A stretch of DNA of 40,204 bases, taken from contig NZ_LABX01000062.1 of the NCBI RefSeq assembly GCF_001043915.1, positions 1-40,204 on the forward strand. The letters are read 5' to 3'. The number at the start of each line of letters is the position of its first letter. The first letter of the stretch is position 1. Below the pieces are notes generated by a model. The model ran no database searches. It was not told the origin of the DNA and worked only from the letters and a program-made list of their open reading frames with translations. Below, piece after piece: positions 15,110-24,117 of this stretch. Source of the stretch: Methylobacterium aquaticum. Its GTDB lineage: Bacteria; Pseudomonadota; Alphaproteobacteria; Rhizobiales; Beijerinckiaceae. A program made the position numbers and the translations under genes.

Positions 15110-16240
15110 TCAGCCCCGCACCACCTGCGCGAGCCAGCCGGCGAGTTCGCCTGGCGTCATCGCGGCGATTTCGGCGCCCGCCTCGACCAGTCGGCGCGCC
15201 ATCGCCCGGTCGTAGTCCGGCTGGGCCTGGGAATCGAGCGCGGCGAGCCCGAGCACCCGCGTGCGCTGGCCCGAGAGCGCCCGCACCCGTGCGACCAGGA
15301 CCGCCTCGCTCGCCCCCTCGTAGAAATCCGAGATCACCACGACGATGGCCCGTTCCGGGGCGGTGATCGTGTCGGCCGCATAGGCCAGCGCCCCGCCGAT
15401 ATCGGTGCCGCCGCCGAGCTGGACCTTCATCAGCAATTCGCAGGCATCGTCGCAGTCGCGGGTCAGGTCCACGACCGCGGTGTCGAAGGCGATCAGGTGG
15501 GTCTCGATTCCCGGCAGGCGCCACAGGCAGGCCGCCATCACCGAGGCGTGGATCACGGAATCGAGCATCGACCCGCTCTGATCGACGAGCAGGATCACCT
15601 GCCAGGGCCGCATCTGGCGCCGGTTGCGGGCGAAGAAGTGCAGCCGCTCGACGGTGATGCGTTTCCGCTCGGGATCGTAGTGGCGCAGGTTGTCCCGGAT
15701 GGTGCGGTTCAAGTCGAGGTCGCGGGCCCCGGGCAGACGGGTGTGGCGGCGCCGGTCGAGCACGCCCGCGAAGGCCACCGCGAGGTCGCGGGCGAGGGTT
15801 TCCATGAGGCGGCGCACCACCTCCTGCACCAGCTTACTCGCCATCACCAGGATTTCGGGCGCCATGAGGTGCTTGGTGCGCAGGACCGCCTTGAGCAGGG
15901 TCTCGTTGGGCTCGACCCGGGCCAGCACCTCGGGGTTCGTCACCACATCGTCGATGGCGTAGAGCTCGATCGCGTCGCGCTCCAGCCGCTCGATGGTCTC
16001 GCGCGGGAACAGGGTGTGGACCTCGTTGATCCAGCCCGGCACGGTGAGCGCCGAGCCCTCGCGCCCACCTTGGCGCCGCACGCCGCGCTCCTCGCCGCCC
16101 GCATCGCGGCCGTAGAGCCAGTCGAGCGCCCGGTCCATCGCCGCCGCTTGGCCCCCGAGCCGGCAGCCGGCCCCGGCGCAGGCCGACTCCGCCGCCTCGC
16201 CCAGGATGAGCCGCCAGCGGGTCGCCGCGTCGAGGCTCAC
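15110..16240 (-). CDS. vWA-domain protein with intact MIDAS (YehP/CoxE-like)
   Basis: This encodes 376 residues from the GTG at 16240, overlapping the stop of the DUF4132 gene (GTGA). The N-terminal ~200 residues are helical (INEVHTLFPRETIERLERDA, LLKAVLRTKHLMAPEI). The vWA domain follows with a perfect metal-ion-dependent adhesion site: Asp220, Ser222 and Ser224 in LLVDQSGSML, Thr279 in GGGTDIGG, and Asp305 in VVISDFYEG. Proteins of this build work with MoxR ATPases, coupling ATP-driven remodelling to target binding through the metal. The E. coli counterpart by family and neighbourhood is YehP, described as a stimulator of the YehL ATPase. The cognate ATPase here is probably the 26421-27530 gene of the same operon. 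Confidence 0.88.
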   Translation of the reverse strand: MSLDAATRWRLILGEAAESACAGAGCRLGGQAAAMDRALDWLYGRDAGGEERGVRRQGGREGSALTVPGWINEVHTLFPRETIERLERDAIELYAIDDVVTNPEVLARVEPNETLLKAVLRTKHLMAPEILVMASKLVQEVVRRLMETLARDLAVAFAGVLDRRRHTRLPGARDLDLNRTIRDNLRHYDPERKRITVERLHFFARNRRQMRPWQVILLVDQSGSMLDSVIHASVMAACLWRLPGIETHLIAFDTAVVDLTRDCDDACELLMKVQLGGGTDIGGALAYAADTITAPERAIVVVISDFYEGASEAVLVARVRALSGQRTRVLGLAALDSQAQPDYDRAMARRLVEAGAEIAAMTPGELAGWLAQVVRG

Positions 16241-19200
16241 CGCAGGCGCGTCCCGGCGAGCAGGCTCGGGCCGCGCAGGAGTTCGCTGGCGGTGACCGGA
16301 TCGAGGTCGCCGAAGGTCCTGCGGCTCGGCTCGCGGCTCCACGGACGCTCCAGGGTCAGGTCGCCGAGGGTCTGCTCGGCGCTCTCGAACTCGGGCGCGC
16401 CGGTGAACAACCCGTCCCCGAACTGGAGGTAGGCGGTGCCGGCCCCGCCGTCGGTGAAGGCGACGCCGCGCTCGAGCCAGTGGATGTCGCCGTGGTCCTG
16501 CTTCTCGCCGAGCGGCCAGCCGACGGCCGCCATGCCGCGCAGGCGCTTGGCCTCGACGACGGTGCCGGCGAAGCGGTCGGTCCTGGCCGCCGCCCGCTCG
16601 GCCTCGGTGAAGGCGTGGGTCTCGCGGGCGAGCTGCGGGAAGGGCGGGGCGATCTCGTAATCGCCGAACAGGGCGCCCCAGGCGGCGAGCGCCTGCGGAT
16701 CGAGATGCAGCGGGTGGACGAGGCCGATCGGCCCGGTCGCCTCCTCGGAGAGGTCGATGTCGACCGGCTCGTCGGCGGCGTCGGTGAAGCCGAGATCCTC
16801 GGCGACCCGGAAGGTCAGGGTCGGCACCGAGCGCGGGTCGGCATCCGGGTAGACCGCCCAGACGAGGCGCTGCGTCAGGTGGCGTACCAGCGGGTGACTG
16901 GCGAAGAACGGTCCGAACACGGCAGGCCTCACCCGCCGCGAGGTCGCCAGCATCGCCTCCAATCGCGCGACCTGGAGGCTCGCCACCGCGCGGGCGTCCT
17001 TCTTCAGCGCGCTCCAGCGGGCGCCCGCCGCCGCGGCCTTTTCGGCGTCGTCGGCCTTCACGGGCTTGGGCAGGTCCTTGAGCCGCTGGCCCGCCTCGTC
17101 CTTCACCCAGGGCTTGAGCGCCTCGTCGAAGCCGGCGCGGAAGCGGCGGGGGCCGAAATCGAGGTCGAGGCCGCCGCGCTCGTCGAGGTCGAGGTCCGGC
17201 GCGAGCCGGTCCGACAGCTCCTCGGCCGAGAGGCCGCGGGCCTCGGCGAGCTGGGCGATCTTGGCCCGCGCCTTGTCCTGGAGGCCCTTGAACTTCAGCT
17301 TCTCGGCGATGCCGTTGAGGTGCATCAGCGCCACGTCGGAGCCGATGTCGCACAGCACATCGAGGCCGGTGACGGCGCGGGCATGCGCCGATTCGCCGGG
17401 CCAGCGGCGGATCAGCCGGGTGAGGTCGCGCGCCGTGCCGTCGTCGCCGAACCAGCCGAGGGCCCGCAGCGCCCAGCCGTCCTTCGAGGGCGTGCCGGCG
17501 GCGGTCCAGGCCGAGAACAGGTCCCAGGCGAAGGCCGCGAGGCTGTCGCGGGTGCAGGCGTCCCGCACCATCGGCACGCCGGCATAGACGGCGTCGGGAT
17601 TGGTGAAGGACAGCATCTCGCACAGGGTCGCCACGGCCTCGTCCGGCAGGGCGCCGCCGTCCTGCAGGCGGGGGCGGGCGAGCGCGCCGGGCACGAACCA
17701 GGCCGGCGGCCTGGCGACCTTGGCCGGCACCCGCGCGAGCGGGTCGCGGTCGAGCACCTGCGCCGCCGCCTCGGCGACCCGCTTCTCGCGGCCCGCATAG
17801 GCCGTCACGACGCTCTCGATCTCGGCACGCCCGTCCGGCCGGTCGGCGGCCAGGACCCGCAGGGCGTGCTCGGCGGCGTCGCGGATCGAGCCGGGCTTGC
17901 CGACCGCGTCCGGCAGGAGCCGGGTGATCGCGGTGCGGCGGTGGCGGCGCAGCCACGCGAGCGCCGGCTCGCGAGCCTTCTTGAGCTGGGTCAGCGCACG
18001 GGCGGCCGGGGGCGCGAGCGCCGCGGCGTCGACGGTCAGGACCGAGGGCAGAAGCCGGACCGGATCGGCCTCGACGAGCGCGACGAGGCCCGGGATGGCC
18101 TTCTCGCCGAAACGGTCGAGCATCGTCGCGACGATCACCGGCCATTCCGAGACGTGTCCGTGGCCGGCGATCACGCCGGTGAGCGACCACAAAGCGAGGG
18201 CCAGCGGCTCCGGCTGCTTCTCCAGCCCGCCGACGAGCCCGTGATAGGGCGAGGGCACCCAGTAGCGGCAGGCTTGGGCGATCTGGACGATGCGCGCGCC
18301 GAGCCAGGCCAGGAGCGCGTCCGGGTCGTCGCGCGGGGGCACGGAGGAGGCCGGGGGAATCTTGACCCAGGTCTGTTGCGGCCGGACCGCCTCGGCCTCG
18401 TCGATGAAGGCCGGCAACGCGCCCATGTCGGCAAGGACGCGGGCGTGGGAGCCCCGCCAGTAACTCTCCTCCACCGCCGGCTTCTCGAAGCCGAACGGCG
18501 TCGGCAGGGGATCGAGAGCGAGGACGAGGTCGTCGGGCCGCCGCGCCGTCGCTCGCCAGGGCGGATCGCGCAGGATGCGGGGCCACGTCTCACGGTCGGC
18601 GAGAGGAACGGCGCGGACCTCCGCCAGCCCGTCGAGGACGCGCGCGGCGCGCCCGTCGCCCTCGCCGAGCCAGCCCCGGACGGTCTCGATGCCGTAGGTG
18701 CCGAGGGCGCGCACGGCGCGGGCACGCAGGGCCGGCTCCTCCCGGCCGGTGGCGAGGGCGGACAGGCAGTAGGGGACGATGGCGGCCGGGTCGGCGGCGA
18801 GCGCCGCGTCGAGGCCGGCGGCGACCGGCTTCTCGTGCAGATGCGGCAAAAGGGCGGCAAGCGCCCCGGACTCGCCCGTCGACAGGATCGCCCGGGCCAA
18901 CGCCGTCCGCTGGTCGTCCAGCGCATAGTGCAGGAGCCAGTCGAGGCTCGGCAGCGCCGGCTGGCCGGCGGCCTCCGCCACCGCGATGAGCGTGGCGGCG
19001 GCCTCGGGGGCGTCCAGCGCGCAATAGCAGAAGTAGAGGTGATAGCTGCGCTTCGTCCGCCAGCGCGCGGCGGCCTCCGGCGGCGCGTCGACGATCAGCG
19101 GCAGGAAGTTCGTGTCCGCCGCCACGTCGATTCCGGCGGCCTCCGCCGCCTCCAGCACGGCGAGCGGTTGCAGCGGGTGCGGTGCCGGCCGGTCGTCGGC

Positions 19201-20166
19201 GAGCACGAAGGCGAAGGCGGCGGCAGCCGCCCAGTCGTGATCCTCGGCGATCCGTGCGTTGAGATGAGCGACCGCGGCGTCGTACTCGGCCTCCGGCGCA
19301 TGGACGAGGGCGGCCCGCAGGGCGAGGAAGACGGGATGGGCCCAGGCGAGATCCTGGTAATGCCCCGTCCTGGCGCCGGGCCGCATCGTGCCGGCGAGAC
19401 GGGCCGCCGCCGTGGCGCCGCCGCTCTCGACGAAGAAGCGCAGGGCCGCCTCGAACAGCGGGCGCAGGTCGTTGTCCATGCGCGAGCCGTGCCGACCCAC
19501 CTTCCGCTGCTCCTCGAGGGCCTCGACGACGGCCGCGATCCAGGCGGCCAGGCCGTCCGGCGACGGCTTCCGCGCGATGAGCTGGGCGCCGGCGTCGGGC
19601 CCCACCCGCGCGATCAGCGGCTCCCGGAGCGCGTGCCACGCCGCGTCCGCGTTCAGATGGCGGCCGGGCCGCAGGCGGGTCGGCAACGGCGTCCCGTCGA
19701 ACACCGCCCGCGACGGGGCCGGGGCGACGGGCCCGGCCTCGGCGAGCGAGGGCGCGCCGGAAGCGGGCGCCTCGGAAACGGGCACGGCCGGGACGGGCTC
19801 CGCCGGCCGCGGCGCGGGCTCCGCCTCGGTGTGAGAGGCCGGCTCGGCCGGGGACGCCTTCGCCCTCGCGGCCTTCACCTTGGCCTGCGGCTGCGCGGCC
19901 GGGGCGGCGAGTTCGGACGGCTCTTCAGCCGGCTCTTCAGCCGCCCCGGCCACGGTCTCCCGGCCGGCCCGGGCATAGCCCTTGGCGGTCTTCTCGCGGA
20001 CGAGCTTGGCCTTCTCCCTCTCGGCGGCGGCGGCATCGGAAAAGGTCTTGTCCTTGCTCTGGCCCTGGGTGCCGATGCGCCCGTAGCGCACGGTGAGCGT
20101 CGCCCCCGCGACGGAGGCCTCCCAGAACTTGGCGGCTTTGCCCTCGACCAGTTCGTAGCGCTCCAT
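16237..20166 (-). CDS. WGR-DUF4132 giant protein, second copy (YehI/MolR-like)
   Basis: This encodes 1309 residues from the ATG at 20166. The N-terminal WGR domain (1-~75) begins MERYELVEGKAAKFWEAS and contains VRYGRIGTQGQSK. An Ala/Pro/Glu-rich linker follows at ~80-155. The middle ~160-950 is made of helical hairpins of HEAT-like character. The C-terminal DUF4132 block includes FGPFFASHPLVRHLTQRLVW, GLVHPLHLDPQALAAWGALF and, near the end, FGDLDPVTASELL. WGR domains bind nucleic acid ends or flanking protein in PARP-type proteins, so a DNA- or NAD-related recognition role is possible but unproven. It is a clear paralogue of the gene 83 bases upstream, sharing all three blocks, and its stop overlaps the vWA start. 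The E. coli relative is YehI. Confidence 0.85.
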   Translation of the reverse strand: MERYELVEGKAAKFWEASVAGATLTVRYGRIGTQGQSKDKTFSDAAAAEREKAKLVREKTAKGYARAGRETVAGAAEEPAEEPSELAAPAAQPQAKVKAARAKASPAEPASHTEAEPAPRPAEPVPAVPVSEAPASGAPSLAEAGPVAPAPSRAVFDGTPLPTRLRPGRHLNADAAWHALREPLIARVGPDAGAQLIARKPSPDGLAAWIAAVVEALEEQRKVGRHGSRMDNDLRPLFEAALRFFVESGGATAAARLAGTMRPGARTGHYQDLAWAHPVFLALRAALVHAPEAEYDAAVAHLNARIAEDHDWAAAAAFAFVLADDRPAPHPLQPLAVLEAAEAAGIDVAADTNFLPLIVDAPPEAAARWRTKRSYHLYFCYCALDAPEAAATLIAVAEAAGQPALPSLDWLLHYALDDQRTALARAILSTGESGALAALLPHLHEKPVAAGLDAALAADPAAIVPYCLSALATGREEPALRARAVRALGTYGIETVRGWLGEGDGRAARVLDGLAEVRAVPLADRETWPRILRDPPWRATARRPDDLVLALDPLPTPFGFEKPAVEESYWRGSHARVLADMGALPAFIDEAEAVRPQQTWVKIPPASSVPPRDDPDALLAWLGARIVQIAQACRYWVPSPYHGLVGGLEKQPEPLALALWSLTGVIAGHGHVSEWPVIVATMLDRFGEKAIPGLVALVEADPVRLLPSVLTVDAAALAPPAARALTQLKKAREPALAWLRRHRRTAITRLLPDAVGKPGSIRDAAEHALRVLAADRPDGRAEIESVVTAYAGREKRVAEAAAQVLDRDPLARVPAKVARPPAWFVPGALARPRLQDGGALPDEAVATLCEMLSFTNPDAVYAGVPMVRDACTRDSLAAFAWDLFSAWTAAGTPSKDGWALRALGWFGDDGTARDLTRLIRRWPGESAHARAVTGLDVLCDIGSDVALMHLNGIAEKLKFKGLQDKARAKIAQLAEARGLSAEELSDRLAPDLDLDERGGLDLDFGPRRFRAGFDEALKPWVKDEAGQRLKDLPKPVKADDAEKAAAAGARWSALKKDARAVASLQVARLEAMLATSRRVRPAVFGPFFASHPLVRHLTQRLVWAVYPDADPRSVPTLTFRVAEDLGFTDAADEPVDIDLSEEATGPIGLVHPLHLDPQALAAWGALFGDYEIAPPFPQLARETHAFTEAERAAARTDRFAGTVVEAKRLRGMAAVGWPLGEKQDHGDIHWLERGVAFTDGGAGTAYLQFGDGLFTGAPEFESAEQTLGDLTLERPWSREPSRRTFGDLDPVTASELLRGPSLLAGTRLR

Positions 20167-20249
20167 GCCGTCCCGTCTCCTTGTCCGTCGGTCTATGTCT
20201 GGCGCGCCCGGGTCCGCCGAATCCGCTCCCCGCCCGTGCGGAGACGGCC

Positions 20250-23200
20250 CTAATCCGCGCCCGATGCAGCAAGCAGGCTCGGCGCGCGCAGCACCTCGCT
20301 CGCGGTCACCGGGTCGAGATCGCCGAGGCGGTGCCGTGGGGAGGCCCGCCAGCCGTCCTCGGTGAGGCTCAGCGACCGCAACGTCTGGACACCGTCCCCG
20401 TCCCGGCCGGGGCTGTGCCAGAAGCCGTCCTCGAAGCGCAGCACGGCGGTGAGACCGGCACCGCCGGGCAGCGCCACCCGGCGGCGGACATCGTGGACCT
20501 GCTCGCTCGATGCGTCCGTGGTCCAGCCCTGCGCCCGGAGGCCCCGCAGCCGCCGCCCGGCGACGCGGGCGCCATCGAAGCGGTCGGTCTCGGTGCGGGC
20601 CTGCTCGGCCTCGGTGAAGGCGTAGGTCTCGCGGGCGAGCTGCGGGAAGGGCTGGGCGATCTCGTAATCGGCGAACAGCGCGCTCCAGGCGGCGAGCGCC
20701 TCCGGCTCCAGATGCAGCGGATGGACGAGCCCGACCACCCCCTCGGCCCCGTCGAGGTCGAGCCCGGCATCCTCGGCGTCGGTCGCGGACAGATCCTCGG
20801 CCAGGCGGAAGACGAGCCGCGGCCGGCTCGTCGGCGCGCCGTCGGGGTAGAGCCCCCAGACGAGGCGGCCGGCGAGGTGGCGGATCAGCGGGTGGGCGGC
20901 GAAGAACGGCCGGAACACCGCGGGGGCGATGCGCCGCTGATGCGCCAGCATGGTCTCGAGCCGGGTGATCTGGAGCCGGGCGACCGCCTCGGCATCCTTC
21001 TTCAGGGCCGCCCACAGCTTGCCCGCGGCCTTCGCGGCGTCCGGATCGTCGGTCCTGGCCGCCCGCGGCAGGGCCGGGAGCGGGCGGCCCTCGGCGTCGC
21101 GCAGGACCGGCTTCAGCGTCTCGTCGAAGCCGACGCGGAAGCGCCGCGCGCCGAAATCGAGGTCGAGCCCGCCGCGGGCGTCGAGGCCGAGATCGGGCGA
21201 GAGCCGGTCGGCCAGGTCGGCCTCGTCGAGGCCCCGCGCCTCGGCGGCGTCCGCGATGGCCGCGCCCGCCGCCTCGCGCAGTTGCAGCGCCGGGTTCTTC
21301 TCGGCGATGGCGGCGAGGTTCATCAGCGCCACATCGGTGCCGATCCCGGCAAGCACGGCGATGCCGGCCTTGGCCCGGGGCTTCAGGCCCGCCTGACCCC
21401 AGGCGCGGATCTGGCGCGTCAGGGTGCGGGCGCAGGCATCCCCGCCCAGAAGCGCCGATGCCCGCATCGCCCACTCGCCCGCGGCAGGAGCACCGGCCGC
21501 GATCCACGCCTCGAACAGGGCGCTGGCGAAGGCGTCGAGGCTGTCGGGCGTGCAGGCCGCGCGCACCGGCGCGATTCCCGCATAGGGGACGAGCGGGTCC
21601 GAGAAGGCGAGCATCTCGCAGAGCAGAGCCACCGCCTCGTCGGGCAGGGCACCGCCCACCTCCAGCACCGGGCGCGGCAGGGCGGCGGGCACGAGCCAGG
21701 CCGGCAGCTTCGGCGGCTTTCCCGGCACCTGATCGAGCGGGTCGCCGTCGACACCGCTCGCGGCAGCCTCCTTCACGCGCGGGTCGCGCCCGGCATAGGC
21801 CGCCAGGGCCGCGTCGAGGGCGGCGCGCCCCGCCTGTTCGGCGGCGAGGAAGCGAAGGGCCGCGTCGGCGGCGTCGCGTTCGGGGCCGGCGGGGCCGAGA
21901 GCGTCGGGCAGGAGCCGCATGGCGGCGGTGGCCGGATGGGCGCGCAGCCACGCCACGGCGACGGGCCGCGCCGTCTTGATCCGCAGGAAGGCGCGCGCCA
22001 CGACCGGGGCGAGGCCGGCCGCGTCCACCCCGGTCACGAGGGGCAGCAGCTCGGCAGGCTGGGCGGCGACGGCCGCAGCGAGGCCCGGCAGCGCCGTCTC
22101 GCCGAAGCGGGCCACCATCCCGGGGATCGCCTCGAACCAGTAGGCGTTGGCGGCCCGCAGCAGGTCGGTTCTCTCCCACAGCAGCAGCGCCAGCGGCTCC
22201 GGTTGCCAGCACACGGCTTTGATCCACGGGCCGTAGTGGAAGTAGAAGTACGAGAACGCCGGAAGGCCCGCCTGCAACCTGCGCCCGAGCCAGGCGAGCG
22301 CCATGTCCGGCGTGGTGTCGGCGTCCGGCACCGGCTCGGCGGGCACCGGCAGCAGCCGGTCGTCATACGCCGCGCCTTCGGTCGCTCGGATCGCCGCCGC
22401 AAGGTCGTCCATGCCCGCGACGACATGACCGGAGCGGTAGCTGTAGCGCTCGGTGTCGAGCGCCGTCACCGCATCGAAGCCGTGGGCGAACGGCGTCGGG
22501 ATCGGCGCGAGCGTCCGTTCGATCCGCGCGCGCGCCGTCGCCTTGCGCCGCCAGGGTGGGTCACGCAGCAGGGGCGGCCACGCCTCGCGCGGGGCCTGCG
22601 GCCGGTCGTTATCCGCCAGCAGCCGGTCGAGGCGCCCGGCGAGCTTCGGTGCACCCCCGGCGGCCCAGGCCCGCGCGGTTTCGACGCCGTGACGCCCGGC
22701 CAGGACCACGATCCGGGGCGCGTAGGCGGGCTCCCCTTTGCCGTCGAGCGCCGCGAGATAGGCCCGCAGCATCCAGTCGGGGAAGGCGGCGTCGCCCGCG
22801 TCGAGCGCGTCGCGCACGAGCTTGGCGCCGGTGAAGGGGACGAGGGCGGCCAGCGCGTCGTCGGCGCGGGTCTCGAGCAGGGTCTTCGCCACCGTGGTGC
22901 GGTCGGCCCCGACCGCGCCGTCGAGGAGCCACACGAGGGAGGCGGTCGCCGGCTCGCCGGCCGCACGGGCGACGGCGATCGCCGTGGCGGCGGCTTCGGC
23001 GGTCGTGACATCGCAGGTGGCGAGGCTCGCCCTGTGGCACGGCTTGGCCCGCCAGGACGCCGCCTGCGACGGAGGCAGATCGAGGATGAGCGGCACCGCG
23101 GCGTGGCTGTGACCGTAGTCCCGATCCGGCGTGCCGTGGCGGTCGAGCATGACGCCCGGGCGCAGGTCGTGGTTCGCCTCCGGCCGGTCGTCGGCGAGGA

Positions 23201-24074
23201 CGTGCGCGAGCCAGAGGCCGAGATGCGGGTCGGGCTCCGCCGCGATGAGCCGCAGGCCGGCGGCGAGCGCGGCCTGGTAATCCGCCTCCGGAGCGGCCGT
23301 GAGGGCAGCCCGCACGCCGACCGTCGTGGGGATGTCCCAGACCGAGGCCGGCATGATCGCGTAGGCGCCCTCCGGGCGCGGCCGCAGCCGGTCGTACACG
23401 GCGACCAGCGCTTTCGTGCCGGCGCGGCCGACGAGCCAGCGGGCAAAATGCGCGAAGGCGGCCCGCGCCGCCGGGCCCTGGGGGCCGGGCCGCTCGCCCC
23501 AGCCGCGCTGGTCCATGGCCGGGCAGGCCGCCTGGAGCGTCTCCAGCCAGTCGCGCGCCAGGCCCGCGTCGGGTGAGGGCGGTTCGCGATCGAGCCGGGC
23601 GGCGAGGGCGTTCGCCTGCGAGCGGGCCGCCTCGGGTGCCGAACCCAGCAGGGGACGGATCAGGTCGGTGAAGGCGGCCCAGTCGGCCGCCGGATCGAGG
23701 GGAGCGCCGGGCCGGGTGCGGGTCGGCAGCGGTGGGGTGGAGAAGAGGGCTGCCCGGGCCTCTTCCACCCGCGGCGTCTTCCGGATCGGGACCGTCGGTG
23801 GAGCCTCGGCCACATCTGGCCGGGCCACGTCCGGCGCGGCCGAGAGCGGCGTCGCGGCGCCGTTCGGGGCACCGGCCGGGGTGTAGCCCTTGCCGGTCTT
23901 CTCCCGCACCAGACGGTCGAGCTCGGCCCGCGCGGCCGCGGGGTCCGAGAAAGACCTGGCCTTGGACTGGCCCTGCGTGCCGAGCCGGCCGAACCGGACG
24001 GTGAGGACGTTCCCCTCGGTTCCGGCTTCCCAGAACTTGGACGACGATCCCGCCGTCAGCTCGTAGCGCTGCAT
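20250..24074 (-). CDS. WGR-DUF4132 giant protein, first copy (YehI/MolR-like)
   Basis: This encodes 1274 residues from the ATG at 24074, preceded by AGAAGGAGAG. The WGR domain is at 1-~75 (MQRYELTAGSSSKFWEAG, VRFGRLGTQGQSK). A short linker leads into helical repeats, and the DUF4132 block lies at the C-terminus (FRPFFAAHPLIRHLAGRLVW, GLVHPLHLEPEALAAWSALF, LGDLDPVTASEVLR). The two copies have the same architecture and length class but clearly diverged middles, consistent with an old tandem duplication and separate target ranges. It lies 43 bases after the DUF5682 stop in the same operon. E. coli YehI and MolR carry the same DUF4132 region; no enzymatic activity is established for the family. 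Confidence 0.85.
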   Translation of the reverse strand: MQRYELTAGSSSKFWEAGTEGNVLTVRFGRLGTQGQSKARSFSDPAAARAELDRLVREKTGKGYTPAGAPNGAATPLSAAPDVARPDVAEAPPTVPIRKTPRVEEARAALFSTPPLPTRTRPGAPLDPAADWAAFTDLIRPLLGSAPEAARSQANALAARLDREPPSPDAGLARDWLETLQAACPAMDQRGWGERPGPQGPAARAAFAHFARWLVGRAGTKALVAVYDRLRPRPEGAYAIMPASVWDIPTTVGVRAALTAAPEADYQAALAAGLRLIAAEPDPHLGLWLAHVLADDRPEANHDLRPGVMLDRHGTPDRDYGHSHAAVPLILDLPPSQAASWRAKPCHRASLATCDVTTAEAAATAIAVARAAGEPATASLVWLLDGAVGADRTTVAKTLLETRADDALAALVPFTGAKLVRDALDAGDAAFPDWMLRAYLAALDGKGEPAYAPRIVVLAGRHGVETARAWAAGGAPKLAGRLDRLLADNDRPQAPREAWPPLLRDPPWRRKATARARIERTLAPIPTPFAHGFDAVTALDTERYSYRSGHVVAGMDDLAAAIRATEGAAYDDRLLPVPAEPVPDADTTPDMALAWLGRRLQAGLPAFSYFYFHYGPWIKAVCWQPEPLALLLWERTDLLRAANAYWFEAIPGMVARFGETALPGLAAAVAAQPAELLPLVTGVDAAGLAPVVARAFLRIKTARPVAVAWLRAHPATAAMRLLPDALGPAGPERDAADAALRFLAAEQAGRAALDAALAAYAGRDPRVKEAAASGVDGDPLDQVPGKPPKLPAWLVPAALPRPVLEVGGALPDEAVALLCEMLAFSDPLVPYAGIAPVRAACTPDSLDAFASALFEAWIAAGAPAAGEWAMRASALLGGDACARTLTRQIRAWGQAGLKPRAKAGIAVLAGIGTDVALMNLAAIAEKNPALQLREAAGAAIADAAEARGLDEADLADRLSPDLGLDARGGLDLDFGARRFRVGFDETLKPVLRDAEGRPLPALPRAARTDDPDAAKAAGKLWAALKKDAEAVARLQITRLETMLAHQRRIAPAVFRPFFAAHPLIRHLAGRLVWGLYPDGAPTSRPRLVFRLAEDLSATDAEDAGLDLDGAEGVVGLVHPLHLEPEALAAWSALFADYEIAQPFPQLARETYAFTEAEQARTETDRFDGARVAGRRLRGLRAQGWTTDASSEQVHDVRRRVALPGGAGLTAVLRFEDGFWHSPGRDGDGVQTLRSLSLTEDGWRASPRHRLGDLDPVTASEVLRAPSLLAASGAD

Positions 24075-24117
24075 CCGCTCTCCTTCTGGCGGCGGGACTA
24101 CACCCCGGGCCGCCCGC

